DNA of 64,000 bases from Defluviitaleaceae bacterium (GCA_009784575.1 WRBK01000001.1:1-64000), one strand, 5' to 3'; shown: positions 6,651 through 15,900, numbered from the stretch's first letter. Notes: generated by a model not told the origin, from the letters alone. Made by a program: numbers and translations.

Positions 6651-8510
6651 CTACACTTCCTTATAATCACCCTCAACCGTATCCCCATCATTACCACTAG
6701 CATCGCCCTCATGATGATGCTCATGCCCATCATGTCCGCCAGCCTCACCAGCTGCCTGATACACCTTGCCCGCTATGCCCTGCATAATCTCCGCAAGATT
6801 GGCGATGTCAGATTTTAGGATATCGGCATCAGCCGCTGTCATGGTGTCTATATTCATTGCATCATTACTTGATTTTAGCTTGCCTAGTGCCGCTTCAAGG
6901 GATGCTTTGTCCTCATCCACAATCACTTCGGCATTATCCGCCATTAGCTTTTCTGTTTGGAAGATAAGGCTATCCGCCTCATTCTTCGTGTCCACGATTT
7001 CTTTGCGAGCCTTATCGGCTTCTTCAAATTGCTTTGCTTCGTCCACGGCCTTTTGTATGTCCTCATCGCTCATCTTAGAAGACGCCGTGATGGTGATTTT
7101 CTGCTCCTTACCTGTGCCTTGGTCTTTTGCGGTAACATTGACGATACCGTTTGCATCAATATCAAAAGAAACCTCAATTTTCGGCACACCGCGGGGTGCT
7201 GGTAAAATGCCGTCTAGCCTAAATTCGCCCAGCTTTTTATTATCCTTGGAGAATTGGCGTTCACCCTGCACAACCACGATATCCACGGCATTTTGATTAT
7301 CCGCCGCTGTGGAATAAACTTGCTTAGAATTTGCAGGGATAGCCGTATTGCGCTCAATAAGGCGCGATACCACGCCACCAAGGGTCTCAATACCCAAAGA
7401 AAGCGGAGTAACGTCAACCAGTATCAAATCTTTCAGCGATTCATCTCCGCTTAGCTTGCCCCCTTGAATAGCCGCGCCAATAGCCACACATTCATCGGGA
7501 TTTATACCCTTAAACGGCTCATGCCCCGTAATATTTTTAACAGCATCTTGGATGGCAGGGATACGTGTAGAGCCGCCCACCAAAAGTACCTTGCCAAGCT
7601 GCGCCGCAGAAATGCCCGCATCTTTCAAGGCATTATTAACAGGCTCTATGGTTTGCTCCACCAAATCCGCTGTTAGCTCATTAAATTTCGCGCGGGTTAG
7701 GCGCATGTCCATATGCTTTGGACCATCTTGATTCGCCGTAATAAACGGTATGTTAATATCTGTTTGCGTAACGGTAGAAAGTTCTTTTTTCGCCTTTTCT
7801 GCGGCTTCTTTAACGCGTTGCAGAGCCAGCTTGTCTTTGGCTAAATCTATACCCTCGGTATTTTTGAACTCTTTCACCAAAAAGTCGATGATGCGTTCAT
7901 CAAAGTCATCGCCGCCAAGGCGGTTAATACCGTTAGTGGAAAGCACCTCTACAACGCCATCTCCAATGTCAATAACAGAAACGTCAAATGTGCCGCCACC
8001 AAGGTCAAACACAAGGATTTTTTGTTCTTTTTCGTTGTCAAGCCCATAGGCGAGAGCCGCCGATGTCGGCTCATTGATGATGCGCTTAACATCAAAGCCA
8101 GCAATCTTGCCCGCATCCACAGTTGCTTGACGTTCATCATCCCCAAAATAAGCAGGAACAGTGATAACAGCCTCTGTTACAGTGCCGCCAAGATATGCCT
8201 CCGCATCCGCCTTTAGCTTTTGCAAAATCATAGCAGAAATTTCCTGCGGCGTATATGCCTTATCATCAACAGTTGTCTTTTGTTTCGTACCCATGGCACG
8301 TTTTATGGACATTACGGTGTTGTCTGGATTTGTGATGGCTTGGCGTTTTGCTGCCTCGCCTATGAGACGCTCGCCGCCCTTAGTAAAGCCCACGATGGAT
8401 GGCGTGGTGCGCCCGCCCTCGCTATTAGCGATAACAACGGGCTTGCCGCCCTCCATAACAGATACGCATGAGTTTGTAGTTCCTAAATCGATTCCAATAA
8501 TTTTAGACAT
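6651..8510 (-). CDS. dnaK: Chaperone DnaK (Hsp70)
   Basis: ATP-dependent foldase that works with DnaJ and GrpE. The ATPase domain opens with [12 protein letters not shown], and [10 protein letters not shown] and [11 protein letters not shown] are intact. The substrate-binding domain and helical lid follow, for 619 residues. The extreme C-terminus is unusual: it holds a His-rich stretch ([10 protein letters not shown]) and ends GDYKEV. The start is the first ATG, with AGGAGG upstream. Fourth chaperone-related cistron after hrcA and grpE, separated from grpE by two unrelated small genes. Confidence 0.98.
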   Translation of the reverse strand: MSKIIGIDLGTTNSCVSVMEGGKPVVIANSEGGRTTPSIVGFTKGGERLIGEAAKRQAITNPDNTVMSIKRAMGTKQKTTVDDKAYTPQEISAMILQKLKADAEAYLGGTVTEAVITVPAYFGDDERQATVDAGKIAGFDVKRIINEPTSAALAYGLDNEKEQKILVFDLGGGTFDVSVIDIGDGVVEVLSTNGINRLGGDDFDERIIDFLVKEFKNTEGIDLAKDKLALQRVKEAAEKAKKELSTVTQTDINIPFITANQDGPKHMDMRLTRAKFNELTADLVEQTIEPVNNALKDAGISAAQLGKVLLVGGSTRIPAIQDAVKNITGHEPFKGINPDECVAIGAAIQGGKLSGDESLKDLILVDVTPLSLGIETLGGVVSRLIERNTAIPANSKQVYSTAADNQNAVDIVVVQGERQFSKDNKKLGEFRLDGILPAPRGVPKIEVSFDIDANGIVNVTAKDQGTGKEQKITITASSKMSDEDIQKAVDEAKQFEEADKARKEIVDTKNEADSLIFQTEKLMADNAEVIVDEDKASLEAALGKLKSSNDAMNIDTMTAADADILKSDIANLAEIMQGIAGKVYQAAGEAGGHDGHEHHHEGDASGNDGDTVEGDYKEV

Positions 8511-8560
8511 ATTTTTTATTTCCTCCTAGATTTTTTATCAATACGAGTCCATAGCTATTT

Positions 8561-8920
8561 TCATTGTTTATTCATTTTGATTTTCATTTCATTGCGAAGC
8601 TGCTCCTGATACAAATTATTGTTGCAAGTTTTTAATTTGTTTGCGGAAACATCTTTTGTTTCTTTCTTTAAGATGAATGCGGTATTCTTTTTGCCATGGC
8701 ACGAGATGCAACCAGGAATGATTTTTTCTCCAGACACACCTGAGTCAGAGTTTATCATATGCATACCATGCTCTGCCTTTTTGTTGCACCCTTCAACAGA
8801 ACAAATCAGAGGTTCTGTTCTTGAAAAATTGATGTAGTGATTCAACCATGAACCACAATCACATTCACGTTCCGATGTTCCAGACTTGTGTGTCCAATTT
8901 GTTAATACAGATATTGTCAT
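8561..8920 (-). CDS. Small Cys/His-rich protein, HNH/treble-clef-like
   Basis: 119 residues of unknown function. Cysteine pairs appear as CDCGSW, CSVEGC and GCISCHGKK, with histidines between. The segment KIIPGCISCHGKKN resembles the zinc-binding end of HNH-type treble-clef folds, but no full HNH catalytic set can be shown. The ATG follows GGGGGCG at suitable spacing. It lies between the NTF2-like gene and dnaK, in line with the heat-shock operon, so it is probably heat-inducible. A DNA- or RNA-binding role is possible but not demonstrated. Confidence 0.7.
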   Translation of the reverse strand: MTISVLTNWTHKSGTSERECDCGSWLNHYINFSRTEPLICSVEGCNKKAEHGMHMINSDSGVSGEKIIPGCISCHGKKNTAFILKKETKDVSANKLKTCNNNLYQEQLRNEMKIKMNKQ

Positions 8921-8935
8921 AATTCGCCCCCATGT

Positions 8936-9313
8936 TTAATCTTTGCCAACTGCCCTTCCTATCCGCATCTCCTTACGCCACTGCGGCGGCTCGCCTATAT
9001 CCGCAAAATACTCATCAAGCCTAACAATCTTACTGCCAGCATCAAGTGTCACAAAGGATGTTACATAAACTGCAAAGCCCTCTGTATCATATACTTTTGC
9101 CACAAAGATAGGCGTATTGCCAGATAGCTCCATGCGCACAACATCTGCCTGCCAGTCACCAGGATATTCGCAATTAGCGCGGATGTATTCATTGACATTA
9201 AAGCTCTCATTGCTATCATGCCAGTTTATAGTAGCATCGTCCGCGAAGAAATCCTTCAACACAGCGGCATCTTGTGCCGCAACGGCGGTCATAAATGCTC
9301 TTGCATCAAACAT
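8936..9313 (-). CDS. SnoaL/NTF2-like protein
   Basis: This 125-residue protein has the pattern of the NTF2-like superfamily: an N-terminal helix pair (FMTAVAAQDAAVLKDFFA), the segment DDATINWHDS, and long strands ending with VRLDEYFADIG. Members are small cone-shaped enzymes or ligand binders. No specific substrate can be inferred. Start ATG with AGGAGGG upstream. It begins 8 bases after grpE and is one of three non-chaperone genes inside the operon. Confidence 0.75.
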   Translation of the reverse strand: MFDARAFMTAVAAQDAAVLKDFFADDATINWHDSNESFNVNEYIRANCEYPGDWQADVVRMELSGNTPIFVAKVYDTEGFAVYVTSFVTLDAGSKIVRLDEYFADIGEPPQWRKEMRIGRAVGKD

Positions 9314-9321
9314 AAGCCCTC

Positions 9322-9957
9322 CTAATTCGCCACAACAACCACAGCATGACGAATGATAGTATCTTTGTACATATATCCGCCCTGCAACTCCTCCGCCACA
9401 ACGCCTTCGCCTAGGCTCTCGTCTTCAATATGCGACACAGCCGAATGATACTTTGTATCAAAAGTCTCACCAACTGACGGTATCTTTTGAATCCCAAGAT
9501 TCTCTAGCATAGTATGCAATTGGCTTTGTATCATCAACATGCCAGCGGCATATGAATTTGATTTATCCGCATTTTTCGTAGCCAATGCAAAATTATCAAT
9601 AATAGGCAAAAGTGCCGAAACTACCTCGCGCACGCCTTTATCAAATATCTGTCCCAGCTCTTTAGATGTGCGGTTTCGGTAATTCTCAAATTCGGCGGCT
9701 TGATGGCGTATTTTGTCCATATATAGCGCGTTTAGCTCTTTTGCGGCGGCTAGTTCTAGCAAAAGTCCATCATGCTCTTTAGGCTCGGCATCCGCATCGT
9801 GGTTATCTAAAATAAAGTCATCCACAATTTCGCCTTCTAGCCCATTGAAGCTGTTTTTCTGCGGCTTGTCACCATCCTCCACCTTATCAATCACAATATC
9901 ATCTATAATCTCGCCAATAATTTCTTCTTCCATATCTCTTCGCTTTTTTTTCGCCAT
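9322..9957 (-). CDS. grpE: Nucleotide exchange factor GrpE
   Basis: GrpE releases ADP from DnaK. The first 60 residues are acidic and low-complexity. A long coiled coil (ELAAAKELNALYMDKIRHQ region) follows, with FENYRNRTSKE and the C-terminal beta domain (PSVGETFDTKYH to GYMYKDTIIRHA). At 211 residues it is a little long because of the acidic head. ATG with GAGGGG upstream; 3 bases after the hrcA stop. Confidence 0.96.
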   Translation of the reverse strand: MAKKKRRDMEEEIIGEIIDDIVIDKVEDGDKPQKNSFNGLEGEIVDDFILDNHDADAEPKEHDGLLLELAAAKELNALYMDKIRHQAAEFENYRNRTSKELGQIFDKGVREVVSALLPIIDNFALATKNADKSNSYAAGMLMIQSQLHTMLENLGIQKIPSVGETFDTKYHSAVSHIEDESLGEGVVAEELQGGYMYKDTIIRHAVVVVAN

Positions 9958-9960
9958 TTT

Positions 9961-10989
9961 CTACCCCTCCTCTTCCTTGTGTTCAAAAGCCATATTGCGC
10001 AAAACCGAAACCACCTGCGAATAATCCATGCGCGTAGGTCCTATGATTGCAATATTGCCGAAAAAATGTTCATTGATGCGTATTTTTGCCTTTATAATGG
10101 AGCAATCTTGCAACATGGTATTTTCGTTTTCTGCACCTATCACAACCTGTATATCCTCGGAATTATCAGCTAAAAGCGTGATAAGTCCATCTTTTTCCTC
10201 CAAAGCACCTACAATGGCGCGAGCCTTTTCAAGATTTGCAAATTCTGGAAAATCTAATATGTTCTTTACGCCTGATGTGTATATCTGCACATTATCGGCA
10301 GATGACAAAGCCTCCGAAATAGCGGCTATCAGCGGCGCGGCAATGTCAGGGTTAATATGCAAGTCCATAAAACGCTGTTCGGTAACGCCGATAAATAGAT
10401 TATTTAGCTCATCTCCACTAGCTCCGCCCAAAATGCGCGTTAGCTCCGCCGAGATACGCGCGGCTGTGGTGAGTCCTACTCCGCTTGCCTCTGGCAAAGG
10501 TAAAACACGATTTTTCACAGTATTTTGGTCTGTGATGAGCATAAGAGCAAAGATGCCGTCATCTACAGGAACAAGCTGGATATGCTTGATTTTATGCCTT
10601 TGCGCCATAATGTCCGCGGCAACGGTCGTATAGTTTGTAAGCAAGGATATAGCGCGGGAAAGCTCATGCATCAGAAGGTCCACTTGGTTTAAATTTTGTA
10701 AAATAGATTGCTTGAGAAATTCTGCCTGCTGATTCGTTAGCCGTCTTTTCGGCATTACCTCATCCACATAAAGGCGATAACCCTTATCAGATGGCACGCG
10801 CCCAGAGGATGCATGAGGTGCTACGATATAGCCCATCTCTTCAAGGTCGCTCATTTCGTTGCGAATGGTAGCGGAGGACACGCCGAGGTCGTATTTTCTT
10901 GCTATTGTGCGAGAACCAATAGGCTCTGCTGATTCGATATAATCGTTAATTATGGCTTCTAAAATTTTTATTTTCCTGCGGTTAAGCAT
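9961..10989 (-). CDS. hrcA: Heat-inducible transcription repressor HrcA
   Basis: HrcA binds CIRCE and represses class I heat-shock genes until chaperone load rises. The N-terminal winged helix reads RKIKILEAIINDYIESAEPIGSR followed by SSATIRNEMSDLEE, matching the family, and the 342-residue length is normal. It is the first gene of the operon, 39 bases from the CIRCE element, so it represses itself. ATG with GGGGTGAT upstream. Confidence 0.97.
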   Translation of the reverse strand: MLNRRKIKILEAIINDYIESAEPIGSRTIARKYDLGVSSATIRNEMSDLEEMGYIVAPHASSGRVPSDKGYRLYVDEVMPKRRLTNQQAEFLKQSILQNLNQVDLLMHELSRAISLLTNYTTVAADIMAQRHKIKHIQLVPVDDGIFALMLITDQNTVKNRVLPLPEASGVGLTTAARISAELTRILGGASGDELNNLFIGVTEQRFMDLHINPDIAAPLIAAISEALSSADNVQIYTSGVKNILDFPEFANLEKARAIVGALEEKDGLITLLADNSEDIQVVIGAENENTMLQDCSIIKAKIRINEHFFGNIAIIGPTRMDYSQVVSVLRNMAFEHKEEEG

Positions 10990-11028
10990 ATAATCACCCC
11001 GCTTTGTGTATGAAACATTTCATTTTTG

Positions 11029-11055
11029 TTAGCACTCTAAGCCAGTGAGTGCTAA
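11029..11055. promoter_or_regulatory. CIRCE operator
   Basis: TTAGCACTC, nine bases, GAGTGCTAA: a perfect CIRCE inverted repeat, located between the hrcA promoter and the hrcA start. It is the HrcA binding site. Confidence 0.98.
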
Positions 11056-11063
11056 CAAAAAAT

Positions 11064-11092
11064 AATATACCATGAATTGAAATATATGTCAA
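11064..11092 (-). promoter_or_regulatory. SigA-type promoter of the heat-shock operon
   Basis: On the minus strand TTGACA (11092-11087), a 17-base spacer and TATATT (11069-11064) lie directly upstream of CIRCE, so HrcA bound there would block transcription start. Confidence 0.85.
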
Positions 11093-11113
11093 GAGAATTT
11101 TTACAAAATATGC

Positions 11114-11147
11114 TTGCAATATTTAGTTCTATATAGTACAATACTAT
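11114..11147 (+). promoter_or_regulatory. marR-operon promoter with overlapping palindromic operator
   Basis: TTGCAA (11114-11119), 17 bases, TACAAT (11137-11142). The palindrome ATAGTA-CAA-TACTAT (11133-11147) overlaps the -10 box, a common arrangement for autorepression by MarR proteins. Predicted transcription start is near 11149, leaving a very short leader. Confidence 0.65.
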
Positions 11148-11164
11148 CTAGGGGGGTGATACAA

Positions 11165-11632
11165 ATAAAAAAATATGGCGGTTTCCTAATGACACGAATT
11201 AATAAGTTAAGCGGACGCGCTTGGGAGCGGTTACTGAAAGAGTGCGGCGTGGATGCCTTTAATGGTGCGCAGGGTAGGATACTTTATGTGCTATGGGAGC
11301 ATGAAAAGCTCACTATTACAGACATAGCACGCTTTACATCGCTAGCAAAAACAACCCTTACAAGTATGCTAGACCGAATGGAGACAGCAGGGCTTGTGGA
11401 GCGCGTGCCAGATACGCAAAATCGCAGGCAGATATTTGTCCTCTTAACAGAAAAGGCGAGGGGATATCGGGAGAAATACGATAAACTCTCTGATGATATG
11501 AACGATATTTTTTACAAAGGATTCTCGGATGAGGAAGTGGCGGGTTTTGAGAGCCAATTGCGTAGGATTTTGGCAAATTTTGAGAGTGATGATTTTGCGA
11601 TACCAAAAAACAACGAAAGCGAGGAAAGATAA
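11165..11632 (+). CDS. MarR-family transcriptional regulator, possible AUA start
   Basis: Winged-helix repressor. The recognition region reads LTITDIARFTSLAKTTLTSMLDRMETAGLVER, written here only as a description of the helix-turn-helix at roughly residues 45-80. The conserved FNGAQGRILYVLW segment precedes it. The first ATG is at 11189, but the family usually starts with a KYGGFL segment that lies upstream of that ATG. The strong ribosome site AGGGGGG (11150-11156) is 8 bases from an in-frame ATA at 11165. A GTG at 11156 overlaps the ribosome site and is unlikely. The stop overlaps the next ATG (TAATG). Confidence 0.85.
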   Translation: MKKYGGFLMTRINKLSGRAWERLLKECGVDAFNGAQGRILYVLWEHEKLTITDIARFTSLAKTTLTSMLDRMETAGLVERVPDTQNRRQIFVLLTEKARGYREKYDKLSDDMNDIFYKGFSDEEVAGFESQLRRILANFESDDFAIPKNNESEER

Positions 11633-12168
11633 TGCATCCAAAAGCAATGTTTTTATACGGAACAAACAAAGAGGGCGGCAACCCGAATTTCGCGCTATTT
11701 ACATGGTTTACACTATGTTGGGATGGCGAGCTTTGCGCCATGGTCTGCATAGGCGAGAACAAGCTTACAAAAGACCGCATTCTGGCAGAGGGCAAGTTTT
11801 CTGCTAATCTCGTAAGCGGGGCAATGTTGCCACTTGCGGACTACTTTGGTAACAAAAGCGGTTATGATGTAGATAAAATGGACATTGATGTGAAAACCCG
11901 CCGCGGTAAAGTGCTTGATGTGCCTATTTTATCAGATAGCCCTCTGATATACGAGCTGGAGGTAAAGCATCATATGCCTTTAGAAGAAGATAGTAGCGTA
12001 TTTATCTGCAAGATACGCAATGAAATAAAGCCAGAGGGCATAGGGGAAGGGAATTTGGAGGATTTTGTGCGCCAGACACCTCCTGCTCTAACCATTGGCT
12101 ATGAATATTACACCGTACAGCCCACATCCAAAGGCAAATGGGGGCAATGGAAGAACAAGGAGAGTTGA
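11632..12168 (+). CDS. Flavin reductase-like (FMN-binding split barrel) protein
   Basis: The 178-residue protein resembles flavin reductase-domain proteins, which bind FMN in a split beta-barrel. Recognisable parts are the N-terminal NFALFTWFTLCWDGELCAM strand pair and the NKLTKDRILAEGKFSANLVS segment. These proteins reduce flavins with NAD(P)H or use FMN for other redox steps; the partner is unknown. It overlaps the marR stop, so it is the likely primary target of that regulator. Confidence 0.75.
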   Translation: MHPKAMFLYGTNKEGGNPNFALFTWFTLCWDGELCAMVCIGENKLTKDRILAEGKFSANLVSGAMLPLADYFGNKSGYDVDKMDIDVKTRRGKVLDVPILSDSPLIYELEVKHHMPLEEDSSVFICKIRNEIKPEGIGEGNLEDFVRQTPPALTIGYEYYTVQPTSKGKWGQWKNKES

Positions 12169-12169
12169 T

Positions 12170-12610
12170 ATGGATTTTTTCTTAGAGCTTTCACATGAGC
12201 AATTTTATTGGCTTAGAAGAGTAGTTATCGCCGCCTACGGCGAAAAGGTGAGGTTTGCAAGGGACTGGGAGGGCGGCATCGCCACTGTTATAGTCTTTGA
12301 AAACGGTAGCTACATATGGTGTCTGCCATCAGAAAAGCCATATACCCAAGGAAGAGGAAGGGTTCATTTTCCTAGATTCACCAATAAAGAGGATTATTGC
12401 ATGGCTTACAGCCGCCTTGAGGGGGCTGGATTAACCCCAAGTGCCATAGGAGATTTCTCTGACAAAACAGGGGCGATGATGTCTGGCAAAAAGGTTGGTC
12501 AGTATACATTCTTATCATTTTGTGTGCAGGGACAGGGGCTAGATTTTGAGATATGCATGGAGCCAGAGCATTCTTGGGCTATAGTGACAGATGATGATTG
12601 GATATTTTAA
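12170..12610 (+). CDS. Hypothetical protein
   Basis: A 146-residue soluble protein that I do not recognise. I choose the ATG at 12170, preceded by AAGGAGA, instead of the frame's earlier codons inside the flavin reductase gene. It is rich in aromatic residues (several Trp and Tyr) and has no signal peptide or membrane segment. It follows the flavin reductase gene by one base and is in the marR operon. Confidence 0.75.
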   Translation: MDFFLELSHEQFYWLRRVVIAAYGEKVRFARDWEGGIATVIVFENGSYIWCLPSEKPYTQGRGRVHFPRFTNKEDYCMAYSRLEGAGLTPSAIGDFSDKTGAMMSGKKVGQYTFLSFCVQGQGLDFEICMEPEHSWAIVTDDDWIF

Positions 12611-12622
12611 ACGGAGGGTTAT

Positions 12623-13066
12623 ATGGATAAAAATGTAATTGAGTTTCTAGTTAAAGCCAAGCAGACCATCTTTGCGGGAAATGGCGAAAAACTAGAACCA
12701 TCAAGACCAAACTCAAAAAACTTGCGATTTGCGGAGGGCGATTTGCAATATATTGATACATATTTGGGTGGTGCAAAATTTGCGGGCGAAGAGGCTTTGT
12801 GGCGTGATGATAAGTCTTTTTGGGCAATGAATTATATTGGTAGGCTTTTGTCCCAAGATTCTTCGATTTTTGACTTTCTAAACGAAGCCTTATTGCTTGT
12901 GTCAGCCGAATACCCTTATCGCGGACCATTGCGGCATGAAAACGGGGATTATTTATACATCTGCGCCGTAGAGGGTGATTTTCATTGGTTCTCAGGTGTC
13001 GAGGAGGTATTTTACAAGGGCGATAAGGTTTATGAGCTTGTATTTCATGGCGGCGATGTGTTATAA
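12623..13066 (+). CDS. DUF5680-like protein
   Basis: 147 residues resembling the DUF5680 family, with the segments FLVKAKQTIFAG, YIDTYLGGAKFAGEEALW, YPYRGPLRHENGDY and the final VYELVFHGG. The function of the family is unknown. ATG with ACGGAGGG upstream. Last gene of the marR operon; the next gene starts about 200 bases on. Confidence 0.75.
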   Translation: MDKNVIEFLVKAKQTIFAGNGEKLEPSRPNSKNLRFAEGDLQYIDTYLGGAKFAGEEALWRDDKSFWAMNYIGRLLSQDSSIFDFLNEALLLVSAEYPYRGPLRHENGDYLYICAVEGDFHWFSGVEEVFYKGDKVYELVFHGGDVL

Positions 13067-13139
13067 TGGTATATAAAGTAAAATAGACATCTCCCCTGAC
13101 CTGTTTCACACAATTTTTCTTTTACTTTTTCTTCTCGAT

Positions 13140-13203
13140 GTTTTTCAAGTAAAAGCACTTGAAAAACACCCGCCAGAAAAATTTTCGCAAAGAGCGCGAA
13201 AAT
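13140..13203. repeat. Two hairpins between the DUF5680 gene and alaS
   Basis: An 11-base perfect inverted repeat GTTTTTCAAGT/ACTTGAAAAAC (13140-13150, 13157-13167) is followed by ATTTTCGC/GCGAAAAT (13181-13188, 13196-13203). They may end the upstream operon. No T-box signature is visible before alaS. Confidence 0.5.
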
Positions 13204-13268
13204 TACACTCGGAAAAATTGGTTCAACATGGGTTAGCGGACAAGTCTAATAACACGGAGGATACCATT

Positions 13269-15896
13269 GTGAAAAAACTCGGATTAAATGAAATACGCGA
13301 AAAATATCTAGCATTTTTTGAGAGCAAGGAGCATTTGCGCTTACCTAGCTTTTCTTTGATACCAGAAAATGACAAAACATTATTGCTGATAGTGGCAGGT
13401 ATGGCACCCATGAAGCAATATTTCATAGGACAAGCCACACCGCCCAGCCCACGCGTAACTACAAGCCAAAAATGCATACGCACAGGTGATATAGAATCTG
13501 TAGGCAAAACAGACCGCCATGGCACATTTTTTGAGATGCTTGGCAACTTTAGCTTTGGCAACTATTTCAAAGAAGAGACCATAGCATGGGCATGGGAATT
13601 TTTAACAAAACACATGGAAATCCCAGAAAGTAAGCTATCCATCACCATATATAATGACGATGACGAGGCGCATAAGATATGGAATGAAAAGGTCGGCGTA
13701 TCTGCCGAGCGCATTTATCGCATGGGTAAAGAAACCAATTTTTGGGAGCTGGCAAGTGGGCCTTGTGGACCTTGCTCTGAAATTTTCTATGACCGCGGAC
13801 CAGAATATGGCAAAGATGACTTCTTGGAAAGCGAGGCGGCCGGCGAAGACCGCTATATCGAGATTTGGAATCTTGTTTTCATACAGTTCAATAAATCCGA
13901 AGATGGCGAATACAGCAATCTACCAAAGCCTAGCATAGATACGGGCATGGGGCTTGAGCGCATTGCTATGGTTATGCAGGGCGAAAAGTCGCTGTTTGAT
14001 GTGGATGTGATGAAAGCTATAAGGGACGAAATTTGCAAGATTGGCGGCTTGAGTTACGATAATAATGCCAAAAAGGATATTTCCATAAGGCTGATTACAG
14101 ACCATATTCGCTCGGCAGTATTTATGGCCTCCGATGGCATTATGCCAGAGGGCGAAGGGCGCGGCTATGTTTTGCGCCGCCTTATTCGCCGTGCGGCGCG
14201 TCATGGTAGGCTTTTAGGGCTTACAGACCGCTTTTTGGCGCGGCTTGCGGCTGTTGTTACGGCTAATTTTGGCGCGGCATATCCAGAGCTTGTGGAAAAG
14301 CAAGATTTTATTGCAAAGGTCATTGACCAAGAAGAGCAAAGATTCTATGAGAACTTGGACAGCGGTATGAATCTGCTTGTTAAGCTAAAACAGGATGCTG
14401 TTGCCGCTGGCAAAAAAGATATAGCAGGCGCAGATGCCTTTAAGTTGCATGATACCTTTGGATTCCCGCTGGAGCTTACAAAAGAAATTTTGGAAGAAGA
14501 GGGCTTGGCTGTTGATGAGGCTGGCTTTCATGAAGAAATGGAAAAACAGCGCAACCGCGCAAGGGCGGCACGTGAGGATTCTGCTTATGCTGTGGGTGGC
14601 GGCTCTGCTTTTGATAGCATAGACGGCGAAGCTACGAGCTTTGCAGGATATACGCAAGAATGCGTAGAAAATGCGAAGATTCTGCATATTGCGACAGATA
14701 ATGTATTGGTTGACAAAGCCAGTGAGGGTACAGAAATTGCCGTAATTGTTGATAAAACTCCTGCGTATGCTGAAAGCGGCGGGCAAATGGCGGATTACGC
14801 AACCATCACTACCCCAAGCGGAGAAATATCCACAACTGATTGTATTAAGACTTCCAGCGGACAGTTTGCTCATATAGGTAAGGTGGTTTTTGGGGAAATT
14901 AGCATTGGGCAAGCCGCTAAAATAGCTATAGATAGCACGCGCAGAAATGGCATTACCCGTCATCATTCTGCTACGCACTTGCTACACATGGCATTGCGCG
15001 ATGTGCTTGGCTCACATGTAACCCAAGCGGGCGCGGCTAAATTCCCAAATCGCTTGCGCTTTGACTTTTCACATTTTGCGCCAGTTACGCCAGAGGAGCT
15101 TGCAAAGGTTGAAAATATAGTAAATAACACAATTTTGCGCGACTTGGCGATAAATATTGAGGAAATGCCAATTGCAGATGCCAAGGCAAGAGGAGCTGTG
15201 GCTCTTTTTGGTGAAAAATATGGCGATATTGTACGCGTTGTTGATATTGGCGGCATTTCTACGGAGCTTTGCGGCGGCACACATCTAAAATCTACCGCAC
15301 AAATTGGTTCATTTAAGATAATATCAGAAAGTGGCATTGCGGCAGGCGTGCGCCGTGTTGAAGCCATTGTTGGCGAGGCTGCTCTTGCGTATTTCAATGA
15401 TGCTTGCGCTAAGGTTGCCGAAATTTCGGCTTTCTTAAAGACACAGCCAGATAATTTGATGGCGCGTATTGAACAATTGATAAACAGTGCGAAGGATGCT
15501 GAAAAGCAGTTGGCAAAATTAAAACAAGCAGATGCAAAATCCAATGTTGATAGCATTTTGGCGGGCAAAGAAGATATTGGCGGCATAGCTGTAGCCAGCG
15601 CGACCCTTGAAGACATTGATGCGGAGGGCTTGCGCGGATTGTCTGATGATTTGATATCCAAACTGGGCAGCGGTGTTGTGTTGCTTGCTGGCATAGCAGA
15701 TGGCAAGGCTAACATTCTTGTGCGTGCCACAAAAGACCTAACACCTGACATACATTGCGGCAATATCGTAAAAGCCGCAGCTACAGCAGCTGGCGGTGGC
15801 GGTGGCGGACGGCCAGATATGGCGCAGGCAGGCATAAAGGATGCCGCAAAAGTGCCTGTAGCTATGGATGCCGCAAAAGCAGTTTTGAAGGGATGA
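13269..15896 (+). CDS. alaS: Alanyl-tRNA synthetase
   Basis: Charges tRNA-Ala with alanine. The class II catalytic core opens LNEIREKYLAFFESKEH and contains TGMGLERIAMV. The editing domain has HSATHLLHMAL and CGGTH, which hold the zinc and remove mischarged serine. The C-terminal DHHA1-type end carries a run of six glycines before RPDMAQAG. I use GTG at 13269, preceded by ACGGAGG, which gives 875 residues, the family length; the TTG at 13218 lacks a ribosome site. Confidence 0.97.
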   Translation: MKKLGLNEIREKYLAFFESKEHLRLPSFSLIPENDKTLLLIVAGMAPMKQYFIGQATPPSPRVTTSQKCIRTGDIESVGKTDRHGTFFEMLGNFSFGNYFKEETIAWAWEFLTKHMEIPESKLSITIYNDDDEAHKIWNEKVGVSAERIYRMGKETNFWELASGPCGPCSEIFYDRGPEYGKDDFLESEAAGEDRYIEIWNLVFIQFNKSEDGEYSNLPKPSIDTGMGLERIAMVMQGEKSLFDVDVMKAIRDEICKIGGLSYDNNAKKDISIRLITDHIRSAVFMASDGIMPEGEGRGYVLRRLIRRAARHGRLLGLTDRFLARLAAVVTANFGAAYPELVEKQDFIAKVIDQEEQRFYENLDSGMNLLVKLKQDAVAAGKKDIAGADAFKLHDTFGFPLELTKEILEEEGLAVDEAGFHEEMEKQRNRARAAREDSAYAVGGGSAFDSIDGEATSFAGYTQECVENAKILHIATDNVLVDKASEGTEIAVIVDKTPAYAESGGQMADYATITTPSGEISTTDCIKTSSGQFAHIGKVVFGEISIGQAAKIAIDSTRRNGITRHHSATHLLHMALRDVLGSHVTQAGAAKFPNRLRFDFSHFAPVTPEELAKVENIVNNTILRDLAINIEEMPIADAKARGAVALFGEKYGDIVRVVDIGGISTELCGGTHLKSTAQIGSFKIISESGIAAGVRRVEAIVGEAALAYFNDACAKVAEISAFLKTQPDNLMARIEQLINSAKDAEKQLAKLKQADAKSNVDSILAGKEDIGGIAVASATLEDIDAEGLRGLSDDLISKLGSGVVLLAGIADGKANILVRATKDLTPDIHCGNIVKAAATAAGGGGGGRPDMAQAGIKDAAKVPVAMDAAKAVLKG

Positions 15897-15900
15897 TGAT

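Noticed and set aside
13067-13268. Possible T-box before alaS
   Set aside because: No T-box sequence or specifier stem is seen; only two simple hairpins.
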